Counted from the stretch's first letter, positions 10,839-27,032 are shown. The stretch is DNA of 64,000 nucleotides from Silurus meridionalis (GCF_014805685.1 NC_060906.1:7160060-7224059), one strand, 5' to 3'. The notes: generated from the sequence alone by a model not told the origin. Numbers and translations are program-made.

Positions 10839-12700
10839 CACACTGCAAAAAAATACTGTAAAATTTACAGTACAAAACTGGCAACTGTGTTTGCCAGAAA
10901 TCTACCGTAAAAAATATGGTTTACATTGTAAATAATTTGTCCTGTAAATTAACGGTAAAATACTGTCAGCTCTAGTTAACTCATTTTGTTTGCAGAAACT
11001 GACTGCACTTAAATTGGCCAATGGCCATTTGTATATAAATTAATATTTATAATAGTTAAATAACTTGAGCATATTAGTATTTAGAATGTATTTTATTTAA
11101 GTCCATGACAAAAAACTTACTCAAATCTTTTAATAGCAGCACACCTTCTTGTGCAATAGAAAGTAGTGACGACATTCTCACTGTTTTAATCTTGCACAGT
11201 TAATGCATTTATATTTATATAACTGTCTTTATAGAAATGATGTTATGCAACATACAGCATAATATCAATAGGTCTCTGTGACTTAAACACAGGCTCGACT
11301 CTCCTACATAATGGTAACACACAAAACACAAATCAGTAATTTGACTGTTGGGTTTTCAGTATTTTGCTGTTTTTTTCTTGATTTTACAGTAAACTACTGA
11401 CAGCAGGGTTGCCAGTTATCTACTGTTTTTTTACAGTTTGCTTCTGTAAATTAAACTTTTAAAATACATTCCATAGCATGTTTTTTTTAAACATGCTCCT
11501 GAGGTTCCAGTGACCACTGTTTCTGCCCCTCTCCCCTCCGTGGATCTTCACACTTCTGTGCAGCTTGGGACGGTATCTCATCAACACCTTGGGTGGTTCC
11601 ATGTAATTCCAGAGTAGAACGGGTGCTTTGAGGATGGATTGGACTGTAGTTGGTGTCGGCGGTCTGCTGCACTGACTCGGGGGTGCAGTTTGCTTCTGAT
11701 CGTCATCACTGTAACCCGCAACATTGTATATCTGCTTCAAATGGACATTTGGTGCAACCCAGATGAGGATGGGTTCCCTCTTGAGTCTGGTTCCTCTCAA
11801 GGTTTCTTCCTTATGCCATCTCGGGAGTTTTTCCTTGCCACAGTTGCTCATCAGGGACAAACATACTTACAAAGAACATATTTACGTTTAATCACCACAT
11901 TATCTGTGTAAAGCTGCTTTGAGACAATGTTAATTGTTAAAAGCGCTATACAAATAAAAATGAATTGAATTGAATATAATTTTTTCATTTCACATTTAAA
12001 TGCTTCAAGCTCACAGCAAAATCCTGAGGTTTAAAGGAGCATTATGTGTCCACACCACAGAGTGTTGAAGTAACACTGAAGCAGTGATGAAGTTAATGAG
12101 ATAATGAAGTGATTATTTAAATGAGGATTGACTTATAATGAACACCTGTGAAAAAGCAGGATCACTGAAGGGGAAGAGAATCAAGAGCAGAGAAACACAA
12201 TTTACAGCCAAAACCAAAGATGAAATCAACTGAATATAAAACACATTTAATCTCTCAAGATTTCAGCAGAGGATGATAAACAACGTCCAAAACATCATTA
12301 CCAGCTTCACTTATGAAAAGCTCTAATTGAGATTTTAGGTTTTTAAGTGTACTTTCATTTGACATCACCATAATGGAGATTAGTGTTTGCTTTAGTGTTT
12401 TTGGAAAAAACAAACAAGCAAAAAAAAGAATAATAATGATCACATAACATCAGATCACGTTGCATCACATCAGAACACCATAAAGCTGTTTAGGTAGCAG
12501 TCATAACTCAAAAACCATCAAAATAAAATAAAAATATTAAGAATATTTTGCTGGGTAATTTATTAATGCTGCAAAGCATTTTGGGAGTTTTGTACTATTC
12601 TGGCACCCACAATGCATTGCGGCAGAAAAGTTTCTTAATCACCATTCTTGAGTTTCTTGTGCTGATTCTTGATGTCTGTGTGTCTAAATGGTGCTACAGC
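10839..12700 (+). mobile_element. Non-autonomous DNA element (ACTGTAAAA family), copy 1, interrupted
   Basis: Begins with palindromic ACTGTAAAATTTACAGT motifs, then CCAGAAATCTACCGTAAAAA, CTCATTTTGTTTGCAGAAAC (10980), TACTGACAGCAGGGTT (11394) and TTTTGTACTATTCTGGCACCC (12586). The same blocks appear in reverse order and orientation at 20335-21825, so the two are copies of one element. A LINE-type 3' end (11476-11984) is inserted in this copy; the sequence resumes at TTTCATTTCACAT. Right end uncertain. Confidence 0.65.
11476..11984 (+). repeat. LINE-type 3' end with (ATTGA)n tail, copy 2
   Basis: Plus orientation: ATGCCATCTCGGGAGTTTTT, AAAGCTGCTTTGAGACAATG, AAAAGCGCTATACAAATAAA and a GAATTGAATTGAAT tail. 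Inserted in the DNA element 10839-12700, as comparison with its second copy shows. Confidence 0.7.
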
Positions 12701-12924
12701 TCTAAACGTTTTGTGTAAATAAACTTAATAGTTTGTCAGTTTAACTTAAAATTATATTACTATGTAAAAGTATAAGAAATTAATTATAAATTAGAAAAGA
12801 TAAGTTCATTAGGTGATGAGTATACCTGAATGTTCTATTAAGTGTTCAATAAGCTAGGTCTAATAAGCTATAGAATGCAGCAAAAGCGGTTACCAGAACC
12901 AGAAATATGACCACATCACCCCTG

Positions 12925-12995
12925 TTGAGGGTTTACCATAATCCATCCCTACGGGATCAATAAAGTATTCTAATTCCAATTCTGATTCTGAAATA
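12925..12995 (+). repeat. Retroposon 3' tail fragment
   Basis: CCATCCCTACGGGATCAATA then AAGTATTCTAATTCCAATTC and a TTCTGATTCTGA run. CGGGATCAATAAAGTAT followed by a short repeated tail is a common fish LINE 3' end. Confidence 0.5.
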
Positions 12996-13138
12996 ATCAT
13001 ACCTAATTATCACTGTTTCTCTGTCAAGCTACATATGCTAATTTGCTTTGACAGAACATGGCAGACATGCTTACCTAGAACAATGTACAATAATCTCATT
13101 TATATAACTGAGTAGTTGAGGGTAATTGAATGTTGACT

Positions 13139-13245
13139 GGCCCAGCAGTAATAGCCAGCGTTGCTGGGATTTGAACTCACAACCTTCGAATCAGAAGTCA
13201 AACATCTTTACCACAAAGGTGCCACTTCCACTGATTCTGAGCAGC
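13139..13245 (-). mobile_element. tRNA-derived SINE head, copy 2
   Basis: Minus strand shows GTTGTGAGTTCAAATCCCAG (B-box) and an A-box region TTTGTGGTAAAGATGTTTGA. The tail is missing or unrecognised. Confidence 0.65.
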
Positions 13246-13269
13246 TGAGCTCCTAATTTCATTGATCCC

Positions 13270-13600
13270 TTCTGCTCAGAAGATCCATGAGGCTACTGTG
13301 GAAAGCTAAACTCAAGCACCATGAAGATGGATTGGGACTATAATTAATGCAGCTGTTTGTTATGATGGCCTAAGACTAAAGACTAAATCAAGAAATTAAT
13401 GTCCCATCTGTTTCTGGTTCCACTCAAGGTTTCTTCCTTATATCATCCCAGGGAGTTTTTGCCTCAGCCTTGACTCTCTCATTAGGAATGGACTCTTTTA
13501 ATAATTACAAATTTATATTGAATTAAACCTTAAATCTATTTGTTTAAAGCCACTTAGGGACAATGTCATTGTTTAAAGTGCTATACAAATAAAATAAAAG
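13270..13600 (+). repeat. LINE-type 3' end, divergent copy 3
   Basis: Shares TTTCTGGTTCCACTCAAGGT and TTCTTCCTTATATCATCCCA, then GTGCTATACAAATAAAATAA with the other two copies. More diverged and lacking a clear tail. A short related piece lies at 49388-49440. Confidence 0.6.
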
Positions 13601-14401
<801 letters not shown>

Positions 14402-15134
14402 CACTGTATTTTTCGGACTACAAGCCACTACTTTTTTCTCACATTTTGAACCCCGAGGCTTAAACAACGAAGCGGCTAATTTATTGCTAATAAATTGTTT
14501 TTCCCGGTTTCACAAACTTCAAGCCAAAAAACTGAACCCCATAACATTAGACCAATTAAATTTCCGAACGGAAACGAAAAAACGCACTTCACCTGTGTTC
14601 TGAGCTGCACGGCTTCGGGAGAAAAAACTTCCATCGGGTGATTTTTAAAGGCACGATGATGCCAAAAGATAAACTCCCGAGAGAAATAGTTGTGAAAGGA
14701 AGGAGGAAGACAGTGAACAATGACTTTCTTGGTGGGCTACTGTTTAGATACAAGCCGTTGTAACGCGTTGAGTCTGGGTCATGGGATAGCTCACTAACTC
14801 CAGTTGCAACAGAAATCATATAAGCACAGACAGATTTCCAAAACTCGTGCTTTTTTATTTTTCTTGGCAACAGCATTAAGGGTTAGTCAAAGAAACTTAG
14901 AACTGAGCATCAGAAAACAATAAGGACATAATCTTGAACACACGCAGTAATACTGGAAGAATGCAGTGACATGCTATTCCCAAAATACCGCCATGGTCCT
15001 AAAGGAAGCGCAACATATTTCACCCGTTAAATATGTCTTTCGTTAAAGCCTGTGTAAAGTACATTAGTGTAGACACCTGCGGCTTCTAGACAGGTGCGGC
15101 TTATGGGTGCGCTTTATAGTCCCAAAATTACGGT
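14402..15134. mobile_element. Pogo/Tigger-like non-autonomous transposon, copy 1
   Basis: Left end TTTTTCGGACTACAAGCCAC and right end GCGCTTTATAGTCCCAAAAT form the inverted ends of a family with three copies here. It sits between two (TA)n arrays, so TA target duplications cannot be distinguished from the repeat. About 730 bp, with no intact ORF. Confidence 0.72.
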
Positions 15135-15139
15135 ATATA

Positions 15140-15142
15140 CAT

Positions 15143-15205
<63 letters not shown>
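15140..15205. repeat. (TA)n microsatellite between two transposons
   Basis: About 30 TA units separating the pogo-like element from the Tc1 element; a shorter (TA)n continues on the other side of the Tc1 at 16820-16856. Confidence 0.95.
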
Positions 15206-16856
<1,651 letters not shown>

Positions 16857-17235
16857 ACTGTATACTGTATATTATAATATACAGACTTCAATTCTCATAC
16901 AGCCTTATGCAGAATAACATAACTATCTTTACACATGTAATTATCATCTATCCAGCAGCCCAAAAGGGATTTCAAGAGTGATTACATCTGTAGACGTGGA
17001 GATTCAGATATAGGTGATGCAGTTGCCCAGTGCCTGAGGGAAGGATGCAATAATGGGGAAAAAAGTGATGGTTGGAGGAAGGAAAGAAGGCAGTGATAAT
17101 GGATTTATTGTCTGCTGTGCCTGCTCTGGCATAATGTAAGATGGCATCCAGGCCTTGGCTGTCCAGTCAAATTTGTTTACAAGCATACCAATGACCAATC
17201 TCTGTTATAGATTATCAGATCATCCCCAATGATGA

Positions 17236-17439
<204 letters not shown>

Positions 17440-17817
17440 CAATTGTATCTTTGGATATAGATATATAGATACAGATAGAGAGACAGAAGGCTAGAAAAGT
17501 CTCTGCTCTCTTAACATGAGAGAGAGATCTCTCCCCTATCTCAACTTATATCCAATGAAGTAAAATTTGTATTGTTTTATATTAATAAATCCCTACTTAC
17601 TTACAGCCTACTTATGTCCAAATTTTCTCAGTATGTTAAAGACAACAGGCTTCAAGGACTGTAGAAACATCTAGAAGATGTAGAAATCATATGTGGATAT
17701 GAATTGTGATCCAGATTGTTTATGAATGATTGAAAATGCATAAAAGTTTGTTGGATGTGGATGTGAGCCTAAAATTTTACGAAGTTAACTTTTAAAAAAA
17801 GAACAGCTGTGACATTT

Positions 17818-18145
17818 AACATGCCTGCTGGGCATTTCAAACCCATTACAAGAAAGATTGTACCCTGCACATAATAAATATCAGCAAGCAGTCTAATTAC
17901 AGCAAATCAGATCAGTTTACATTATTAATAAAACATTTATGTTTACTAATAATCTGTTACTAATCCCTCCCAGACTGTGTGTGTGTGTGTGTGTGTTTCA
18001 GCTATTGCAGAAGCCCCTTCACATCGTCTACAAGAGCCTGTGGCCTATTTGCTAAAAGATATGTTTTTAAGTACACACCCTTAATTGGACAGTGTATTTT
18101 TACAGAGTAGGACAGGTCAGGAGAGGACAGCCCTGTGTCTATGAA
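17818..18145 (+). repeat. Unclassified interspersed repeat, copy 1
   Basis: Shares AGATTGTACCCTGCA, GTCTAATTACAGCAAATCAG, a (TG)n then CAGCTATT-CAGAA, and TGTGGCCTATTTGCTAA with 31970-32275. Both copies run into long microsatellites. No coding motif. Confidence 0.55.
17976..17996 (+). repeat. (GT)n microsatellite
   Basis: Ten GT units inside the unclassified repeat 17818-18145. Confidence 0.9.
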
Positions 18146-18153
18146 AATATATA

Positions 18154-18343
18154 TATACATGCATACATACATACATTGTACATGCATACATTCATACATG
18201 CATACAGTACATGCATGCATGCATGCATGCATAAATACATACATACTGTATACATGTATACATACAGTACATACATACATACATACATACATATGTACAT
18301 ACATGCATGCATGCATGCATTTATTCGTTCATATATTTATGTG

Positions 18344-18407
<64 letters not shown>
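18154..18407 (+). repeat. (CATA/CATG)n array followed by (AC)n
   Basis: 18154-18321 is a degenerate ACATGCATACAT array and 18352-18407 a pure (AC)n. Open frames here are artefacts of the repeat. Confidence 0.92.
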
Positions 18408-18408
<1 letters not shown>

Positions 18409-20334
18409 GCTGTCATGCACTATTAAAAAAAAAAAAAATCAGGGACTTCTCTTTCAGCAGCACTCAAGATCCTTGGGCGTGTTTACTATACATCGCAGTC
18501 TAAAAAGCACTAAGCCTGTTATTATGTGTTTTTTGTGCCACCGTGGCCCATTTTCAGCTACAGCTACTTAAGTTCCAAACACTGTAGGAAAGAGAGACCC
18601 CAGGTGACTCATTACACAATCCCCACACTGAGGGGCCTGGTTCCATGTTAAGCAAATGACCTCATTAAACCTTCAACAAACACTAGTTTTAAATATTTAT
18701 GGATGTGCTGTAACCCGGCAATGTTTTAATGAATGTGGGTGGATAGAAGGAGCAATCAACAAAATACAGAGTGACATTATAAGCATCACCAGCACTCAAA
18801 ATTTCATTCTGTATGGTCATCTGTATGTATATACACAGTGTATATGTATACAGAGACAGAAAGATAGAGCAAGACAGTGAGAGAGAAAGTTTTTTTTTGC
18901 TCATGGAGTGACAGCTGCTATGTCATACTGAGTCCCTGGGGCTATTTGAGGAAATGAGCCTGACTGTTGCTTCCTTCCAACTTTACTCCTGCAAGCTCAG
19001 CTCATCAGCTCAGCTTTTATTAGTGCAATAGCTCTCTCAAACATATTAGCAATCCTTCGCCAATCCAGCCTGGCCTAGAATGAGGCTGCACACTGAATCA
19101 TTAAATTGTTTTCGCTATATTGTAGAACAAACAGAATATGTACAATATATGGAGAAAGATATGTTGTTACCTGACCATAAGATTTATACATGTTTTTCAA
19201 ACATCCTATTCCACATTTATTTCTCATTTGCTGTTATAATAACCTCCACTCTTCTGGGAAGATGTAGGGTGTAAGATCTTCCTCTCCAACCCATGTGGTT
19301 TGGGCACAGGAAGAAATTACATTTCACACTGGAAGAAGGTTGGGTCTTCCAGTTCAAGTGAAGGGAAAGTTTTATGCTACCGCATCCAAAGATGTCCTAT
19401 ACAATTGTGTAGCTCCAAGTTTGTTGTAACAGTTTGGGGAAAAAACATTTTCCATATGGTTCTAAAAGTTGAGTGTCCCAATACTTTTAGCCATATAGAG
19501 TGGGTCATATACAAGGTGTTTCATAGCCTGGAGAATGTCTACTGTAGCAGCAATACAGGATTCCCAGAGTGGCACTCTTCTAAATAAATAACCATGAGAT
19601 GTATGAATCCTGTATGCGATTAAGAGTTGACAGTAACAATTCCTGAGACGGGACATACAGTAAGTCTTATGTCTATTCCAAAGTCTCAAAAAAGACATTA
19701 TTATGTGCAAGTGCCATGGCTGGTAAAGATTGTACAGTGTATAGATGCTGTCATGGCCACCTGATTGGCTGAATTATCTCTGTAGTGCCATTAGAAAAAA
19801 ACCTTAATTTATAAATCTGACTTGTCACTTGCATTGTAACTAATTTTTTTGAGCACAATGTGTTGATAAACAAAGGACTTTGCATACTATATCAAACCTA
19901 AATAATTGTTAATAGTTTTGTCAGGACTGTTATGTTCACTCGACATGCTTGTGCTGAATATATTCATATTGAAAAACCTCAATATCAGAAATCTCAGCAC
20001 TTCATTTGGCCCAATTTCATAAGCAAACACACTGGAGCCTTGTTTGAGCAGCAAGGCAACATGGAAACCTGTATATACCTGCAACAACTGCAACAATGGC
20101 TTGGGACAACATCAGAACACAAGCACAACACAACAAAGTGAAGATTTTTAGATTAGAAAACACAGAATAGGCCAGAGAATAAAACAGAGAAAGGCCAGAG
20201 AATAAAATAGAGAAAGGCCAGAGAATAAAAGTGTGTCAAGGGTCTAAATTAAAATGCTGAAAATGCACCTTTAAAGTCGAATATGAGCAGTTTCCACAAG
20301 CAGCAGCAACAGATATCGTTTATACTGAAACATC
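18408..20334. other. No gene recognised except a Tc1 fragment
   Basis: Outside 19195-19510 I see no repeat family or coding motif. A tandem GGCCAGAGAATAAAA unit (about three copies) lies at 20170-20230. Confidence 0.5.
19195..19510 (-). mobile_element. Tc1-like fragment (TATGG-CAAAAGTATTGG family)
   Basis: The end GTCCCAATACTTTTAGCCAT and an inner block GCATCCAAAGATGTCCTATA are shared with 59199-59520. No frame remains. Confidence 0.6.
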
Positions 20335-21825
20335 CACTGTAAAAATAATTTGTAGTTTTAACAGCGAAACAATGTAAAATAGCAACAGTAAAATCTAAAT
20401 GTAAATGATAATGTACTGTTATTGCTTTGTAAAACTATTCCCTACATTAGTTTACTAAGTGGTTTGGTCCACTTAACACAGTGAATAAAAACAAATGAGT
20501 GAATTCAGACAGTGATGAACATCTGCTGTTAACAAGCAGAATCAATGAAAAAAGAAACAAGAAGTCAAGTCAAGAAGCTTTTATTGTCATTTCAACCATA
20601 TATAGATGACGCAGTACACAGTGAAATGAAACAGTGTTTTTCAGAATCATGATGCTACATAAAAACAACATAAAACAACAGTCACAGGAACAGAAAACAC
20701 AGGGATAAGGTCTAGTAAGAAAAATCCTTGCCACATAAAGTGCATGTGTGCAACCTGGTGCAAACTGTGCAAAAAGACAACATAAGACAGTGCAAGACAA
20801 CACAGGACAGTGCTAGACAATACACAAAACACAAAATAGTTAAATTACAACAGGATATTAAACAAATATAAAAACCCAAAAAACAGCTACACTTACTACA
20901 GTTTAACTTTATTGCTGTCAAATTTCTATAAAATATTCTTTGAGACTCAACTGGGGTTTACATTTAATTGAACTTCAGGGTAACTTGACAAATTATCGCC
21001 ACTTTAATTAAATAAATAAATAAAAAGTATGTACAAATCAGTTGGTGCTATAACGCCATTTAACACACAGACATCAACAATCAGCACATGAAACTCAAGA
21101 ATGGTGACAATTAAACAAACTTTCCTGCCGCAATGCATTCTGGGTGCCAGAATAGTACAAAACTCCCAACATGCATTACGTTGAGGGATTAAAGGGTTTA
21201 AATATGTGAAATGAAATAACACCCTATAAAATATATTTTAACAGTAATATACTGTAAGTGTAATCTACAGACGCAAACTGTAAAAAAAACCCAATAGATT
21301 ACTAGCTGAAACCCTGCTGTCAGTAGTTTACTGTAAAAAACTAAAAAGCCCAGCAAAATACTGTAAAACCTAACAGTCAGATTTCTGTTGTGCGTTTTGT
21401 AGGTTACCATTGTGCAGGAGAGTAGAGCATGTGTTTAAGTCAAGGACATACAGAGCCTTCTTGGTTTTATGCTGTATGTGGTTTAACATCATTTATATAG
21501 AGACAATTATATAAATATGAAGGTAACAGTGATTGAAACAGTGAGTATCTCTTCACTACTTTCAATCGCACATGAACGTGTGCTGCTATTATCTGCAAGA
21601 GATTTGATTTGTATTGCTACTTTTAATGATTTTGATTAATTCTGTAAGTTTGTCATGGACATGTATTCTAAGTACTAATATGCTTTATAAGTACTAAAGT
21701 ACTAAAATACATTCTTAGTACTAATATGCTCACATTTATTAAATATTATAAACATTAGTTTATAAACAAATGGCCATTGGCCAATTTAAGTGCAGTTAGT
21801 TTCTGCAAACAAAATGAGTGACAGT
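20335..21825 (-). mobile_element. Non-autonomous DNA element (ACTGTAAAA family), copy 2, minus
   Basis: Reverse-orientation copy: ATGCATTCTGGGTGCCAGAA (21131), AACCCTGCTGTCAGTAGT (21310), GGCCATTGGCCAATTTAAG (21772). The lower end has CCACTGTAAAAATAATTTG. A LINE 3' tail (20562-20870) is inserted in it. Its upper terminus is missing at 21825, where another transposon begins; a matching terminus lies at 27033-27107. Confidence 0.62.
20562..20870 (-). mobile_element. LINE 3' tail (same family as 23165-25990)
   Basis: The minus strand ends ATGACAATAAAAGCTTCTTG followed by ACTTGACTT, and the body (TTTGCACCAGGTTGCACACA) matches the 3' ends of 23165-25990 and 30700-30955. This is a 5'-truncated LINE insertion. 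Confidence 0.75.
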
Positions 21826-22565
21826 TTTTCTCAATCGATTTGGTAAATTTCTCCAAACTCAGGTAACACAGCAAACTAAAAACACTCTTATGCTGGTGAA
21901 ACCGTTAAGTATTCACTGCACAATGAAACACAGCATTTTATTCTAGTAATGCATTTATTAAAACATCAAAATTAAAAGTGTGTTCTCTGTTGATTTTATT
22001 ACAAATTCAGCTGAAGATACACAAAGAAATAAATGAAAATACATGTTTTTCATTAAGTTCTTTAATGAGGAGTTCAGGTGTATAACAATAAGTTGTCACC
22101 CCACACACACACACACAAAAAAAACCAAAAACAAAAAAACTTATTTGCATTTTATATATATTACATATATATTATATACATTATATATATATAATGCAAA
22201 TAAGTACAAAGGTAAATAAAAAATAAAGTGATAAATGAACTGCATTTATTCAATCAATTTTATTGATCATGCCTCTCAATTACATCTGGACAGAGAATTT
22301 CATCAACATCACAGAAAATATTTTCACGAGTCATGCATCGTGGGAAAAAACGCCTTGAATGCTTGTGCCCCAATATCTCCACAGGCCTCTTCCATCGCTT
22401 GAAGAAGACTTACTTGGTTGTAAGGGTTGCGATCATGTACTTTCCGTCTCCAAGAGGAGAAGAATTCCTCAATTGGATTCAGGAAAGGAGAATATGGTGG
22501 AAGAAACACCATCCTGAATTGTGGGTGATTCTCAAACCACTCTCGCACTGTTAAAAGTTCTTTAC
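21826..22565. mobile_element. Truncated DNA transposon with CAGTTTTTCTCA terminus
   Basis: The left end at 21826 (ACAGTTTTTCTCAATCGATT) matches, in mirror orientation, the right ends at 6095 (AACTGAGAAAAACTGT) and 28135. It carries the IS630-like transposase fragment 22260-22565, so this is the family's partial coding copy. Its right half has been lost. Confidence 0.62.
22260..22565 (-). pseudogene. IS630/Tc1-type transposase C-terminal fragment
   Basis: Reads ELLTVREWFENHPQFRMVF, then LPPYSPFLNPIEEFFSSWRR and SLLQAMEEACGDI, which is the catalytic Glu block (NPIEEF) of a DDE_3-type transposase. After KAFFP a frameshift occurs. The other frame continues RCMTRENIFCDVDEILCPD and stops at 22260. 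The N-terminal and Asp-bearing parts are missing above 22565, where LINE sequence begins. Confidence 0.82.
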
Positions 22566-23164
22566 AAAAAAGATTATTGAATTAAATTGAACCACTTTAT
22601 TAATCAGTCATGTAATTAAGTCACGTAGGACTGAGCCTGGACATCGCTCACTGCAGTGATTTTTAACAGCAGAACAGATTTTTTTCCAGGCTGACTTCAG
22701 AATCAAGGATAACACCCAAGTTTTTTGTAAGTAACTTTAAATATGGGAGTGAGGTGACCTAACTTGCTGTAGAGCAAGTTAGAGCAACTTCTACACTCCT
22801 GCTGAAGGAAATTATTTGCCATCCAGGCTTTAATGTTTGTGAGACAGTGTAGGAGAGATTTTAATGGGAGATACAGCTCTGAGTCATCAGCATAGAAGTA
22901 AAAACCCCAATGTTACCAAGGTGAAGCATATAAAACAAAAGTGAATATGTCCCCGGATGGAGCAACCATAGAGGTGAATGATAAGATACCAAAATAGTGG
23001 TGTACCAGTATTGCCAAGCCACTGTTTGAAGTGTGTTGAATAGATGTTATAAGCAAGCGTATCAAAGTCAAAACCAAGGTCTAATAAAATCACATTTTAT
23101 CAGTAACAAAGCCATTTCAGTGCAGTGATTAGCTTTGTGTCCTAACTGAAAGATTTCAAATCAC
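22566..23164 (-). mobile_element. LINE reverse transcriptase fragment (relative of 8470-10830)
   Basis: Minus-strand sequence runs through the same blocks as 8470-8665 plus 9022-9400 plus 10531-10570 with no interruption (for example GATACCAAAATAGTGGTGTA joined to the ATGATAAG side). It therefore shows the empty insertion sites of the LTR and the RTE. Ends directly at the LINE starting 23165. Confidence 0.78.
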
Positions 23165-23430
23165 ACATTTAAATTTACAAGCTCCAAGATGGCGGCACGG
23201 CAGTAGCTCGCAGCGGCCTCTCCGGATCCAAAAATTGTGCTTTCACCATATTTAGCCCGACCTTTCACAATACATGGACACCAGAGTCAGTTGTGTTCAT
23301 GTGTACGACCACCAGACACTGTTACGGTACAGGCATCATGCAACCAATAATCTGCATGATGAAGTTATCAATAACCTTCGCGACCTTGGCTTGCTGCGAC
23401 CTCCACCACAAAGACCAGGCCCCACCCTAG

Positions 23431-24360
23431 GTGTCACCTGATACCGGTGGCCGGGAGAGGGGACGTCGGAAGCGCTGCTCGAGGAAGCAGAAGCGCGGCA
23501 AGAGGGCGGGTGTCCGTGCTATGCTAAACCCTAGCCGGCCGGCTCTCCCGTCCATTTTTCTTTCAAACGTCTGTTCCCTGTACAATAAACTGGATTACGT
23601 CCGACTCCAGCGAACCACACGGCGAGAGTTTAGAGACTGCTGCGTCTTTGTTTTCACGGAGACATGGCTCAGCGACAGAGTTCCAGAAGCCGCCATCCAG
23701 CTAGACAGGCTAGCCGTGTTTCGAGCTGAGAGAAACGCAGCTCTCTGCGGTAAGACTCGCGGTGGTGGCGTGTGTGTTTATATCAACACGGAATAGTGCA
23801 AGAACTCTGTGCTTGGTTCACGCTATTGCTTATTGCTAGTGGAGTTTGTGACTGTTAGATTTTTACCACTGTTTAATTGTCGGAGTGTACATTCCTCCCA
23901 GCGCTAATACTACAGAATGCTCACCCCAACGGATTGTTTATTATCATGGAGATTTCAACCATGTGAATCTCAGGACTGTACTCCCTAAACTCCATCAGCA
24001 TGTGGACTTTGCAATGAGAGGAGTGAACACGCTGGATCTTGTTTACACAAACATCCCCGGTGCATATCGTGCGGAGCCCCGCCCCATCTCGGCTACTCAG
24101 ACCACTGCTCTGTTATGTTAATTCCAGCATACAGACCGCTCATCAGACACTCTAAACCGGTTCTGAAACAGGTAAAAACCTTGCCAGAAGGAGCTACTTC
24201 TGCTCTTCAGGACTGTTTTGAGTGCACTGACTGGGACATGTTTAGGGAGGCTGCAACCAACGGCAATTCCATCAAGTTGGAGGAGTACACATCAACAGTG
24301 ACCAGCTACATCAGCAAGTGCATTGATGATGTGACCATCTCAGAGACTCTGTCTTCAGAA
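23431..24360 (+). pseudogene. LINE APE-type endonuclease domain (broken)
   Basis: Blocks in order: [16 protein letters not shown] and [10 protein letters not shown] (metal-binding Glu), GGGVCVYIN, then in another frame YHGDFNHVNL and [11 protein letters not shown], then [12 protein letters not shown] with the catalytic SDH. The frame breaks near 23796 and 24090. This is the endonuclease that nicks target DNA for priming. Confidence 0.82.
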
Positions 24361-24405
24361 CAGGGGACAAGACGGCCTTAAAAACAGCAAGGGCCAACCT
24401 GTCCC

Positions 24406-25560
<1,155 letters not shown>

Positions 25561-25750
25561 CTCATCTCCTCTAGTATGCACATTTACACCACACGCTGCA
25601 TCCACAAAGCAAACAGCATTGTGGACGACCACACACACCCGTCACACACACTTTTCACTCCCCATCAGGTAAACGGTTCTGAAGCATTCGGGCCACCACA
25701 TCAATTTTTCCCACAAGCCATCAGGCTTCTCAACACACAGAACTGATAGG

Positions 25751-25752
<2 letters not shown>

Positions 25753-25800
<48 letters not shown>
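25753..25800 (+). repeat. (CA)n microsatellite in LINE 3' UTR
   Basis: 24 CA units lying between the reverse transcriptase remnant and the 3' tail of the LINE 23165-25990. Confidence 0.93.
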
Positions 25801-25802
<2 letters not shown>

Positions 25803-25990
25803 ATTCAATATGTGTTACTGAACTGTATAAAATGGACTTAACACTTAACACACACTTGATGCACTTTATGTAGCTTGTGTTGTTGTTTAGTGTAGCACCA
25901 GGGTTCCAGAGGAATGTTGTCTTGTTTTTACTGTGTACTGTGTACCACTGTGTATAGTAGAAATGACAATAAAAGCCTTTTGACTTGACT

Positions 25991-26868
25991 TAATGCCCTT
26001 ATCCAGAGCGACGTACAAAAGTGCTTTAGCAATGAATAAATCTACACTGGTATGCAAGATTACAAATTTAATATAAATATAACTTGAATTCTACAAGGCA
26101 AACTTGGAAAGTGCTAATTTAAGTATTTCAGGAAGAGGTAGGTCTTCAATTGTCGCTTGAAGATAGTCAGGGGCTCCGCTGTACGGCTATCTAGGGGATG
26201 TTCATTCCACCACCTCGGTGCCAGAACAGAGAAGAGCCTTGAAGTATACTTACCTCTCATCCTGAGAGTAGGTGGTACCAGTCGAGCAGTGCTGGAGGAT
26301 CTCAGACAGCGTGGTGCAGTGCGAGATGTGATGAGGTCACTGAGGTAAAATGGCGCTGGTCCATTTTTGGCCTTGTAGGCAAGCATCAGTGTTTTGAATC
26401 TGATACGTGCAGCTACTGGAAGCCAGTGAAGGGAGCGCAGCAGTGGGTTGGTGTGGGAGAACTTGGGCTGATTGAACACAAGCCGTGCAGCTGCATTTTG
26501 GATCATTTGCAGTGGATGAATAGCGTTCAGGGGAAGACCTGCCAGCAGAGAGTTGCAGTAGTCTAGTCTTGAAATTACAAGAGACTGAACAAGCACCTGG
26601 GCAGTCTGTGTGGACAGAAAAGGTTGAATCCTTTGGATGTTGTAGAGAAGAAATCGACAACAATGAGCCACATTAGCAACATGTGGGAAGAAGCACAGGT
26701 TATTGTCCATAGTTACCCCAAGCAGTGGCTGAAGGGGAGAGCAGAGAGTCATGAAGTGTTATTTGGAGATTTTGACCTGGAGATGAATCACCTGGAATGA
26801 TCAACAGTTCTGTTTTGCTGGGGTTGAGTTTTAGATACCAGACAAAAGATTTCGAAGTGTGGTTGTGG
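25991..26868 (-). mobile_element. L2-type LINE, 3' fragment
   Basis: The 3' end (25991-26110, TGCCCTTATCCAGAGCGACG) matches the tail at 5147-5366. The minus-strand coding region covers the end of the reverse transcriptase. It abuts the preceding LINE on the left and a Tc1-like fragment on the right (26866). Confidence 0.85.
26114..26860 (-). pseudogene. L2 reverse transcriptase thumb and C-terminal region
   Basis: An upstream frame reads WYLKLNPSKTELLIIPGDSS. After one shift the long frame carries LGVTMDNNLCFFPHVANVAH, SRLDYCNSLLAGLP, IQNAAARLVFNQPKFSH, LRSLHWLPVAARIRFKTLML, RLFSVLAPRWWNEHPLD and a terminal KRQLKTYLF. This run is diagnostic of L2-clade LINEs. The palm domain with YADD is not present. 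Confidence 0.88.
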
Positions 26869-27022
26869 AGATTTGTGCTCACTCAGGTACTGAAGTAGGT
26901 GAAGTGAGCAAGCCTGAGGTGCAGTCCGCGTTCACATTCATTCCAAAGGTGTTCAGTGGGTTTTAGGTGAGAGGGAATGATGAAGGGAAAAAGGGTCCGC
27001 CTTTGTGCTAACAATTTGGGGA
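26866..27022 (-). mobile_element. Tc1-like fragment (same family as 8249)
   Basis: Reverse-oriented match to 8300-8466, including the catalytic region (HLWNECERGLHLRLAH-type reading on minus). Joins the L2 fragment at 26866. Confidence 0.68.
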
Positions 27023-27032
27023 AGTACCAGTT

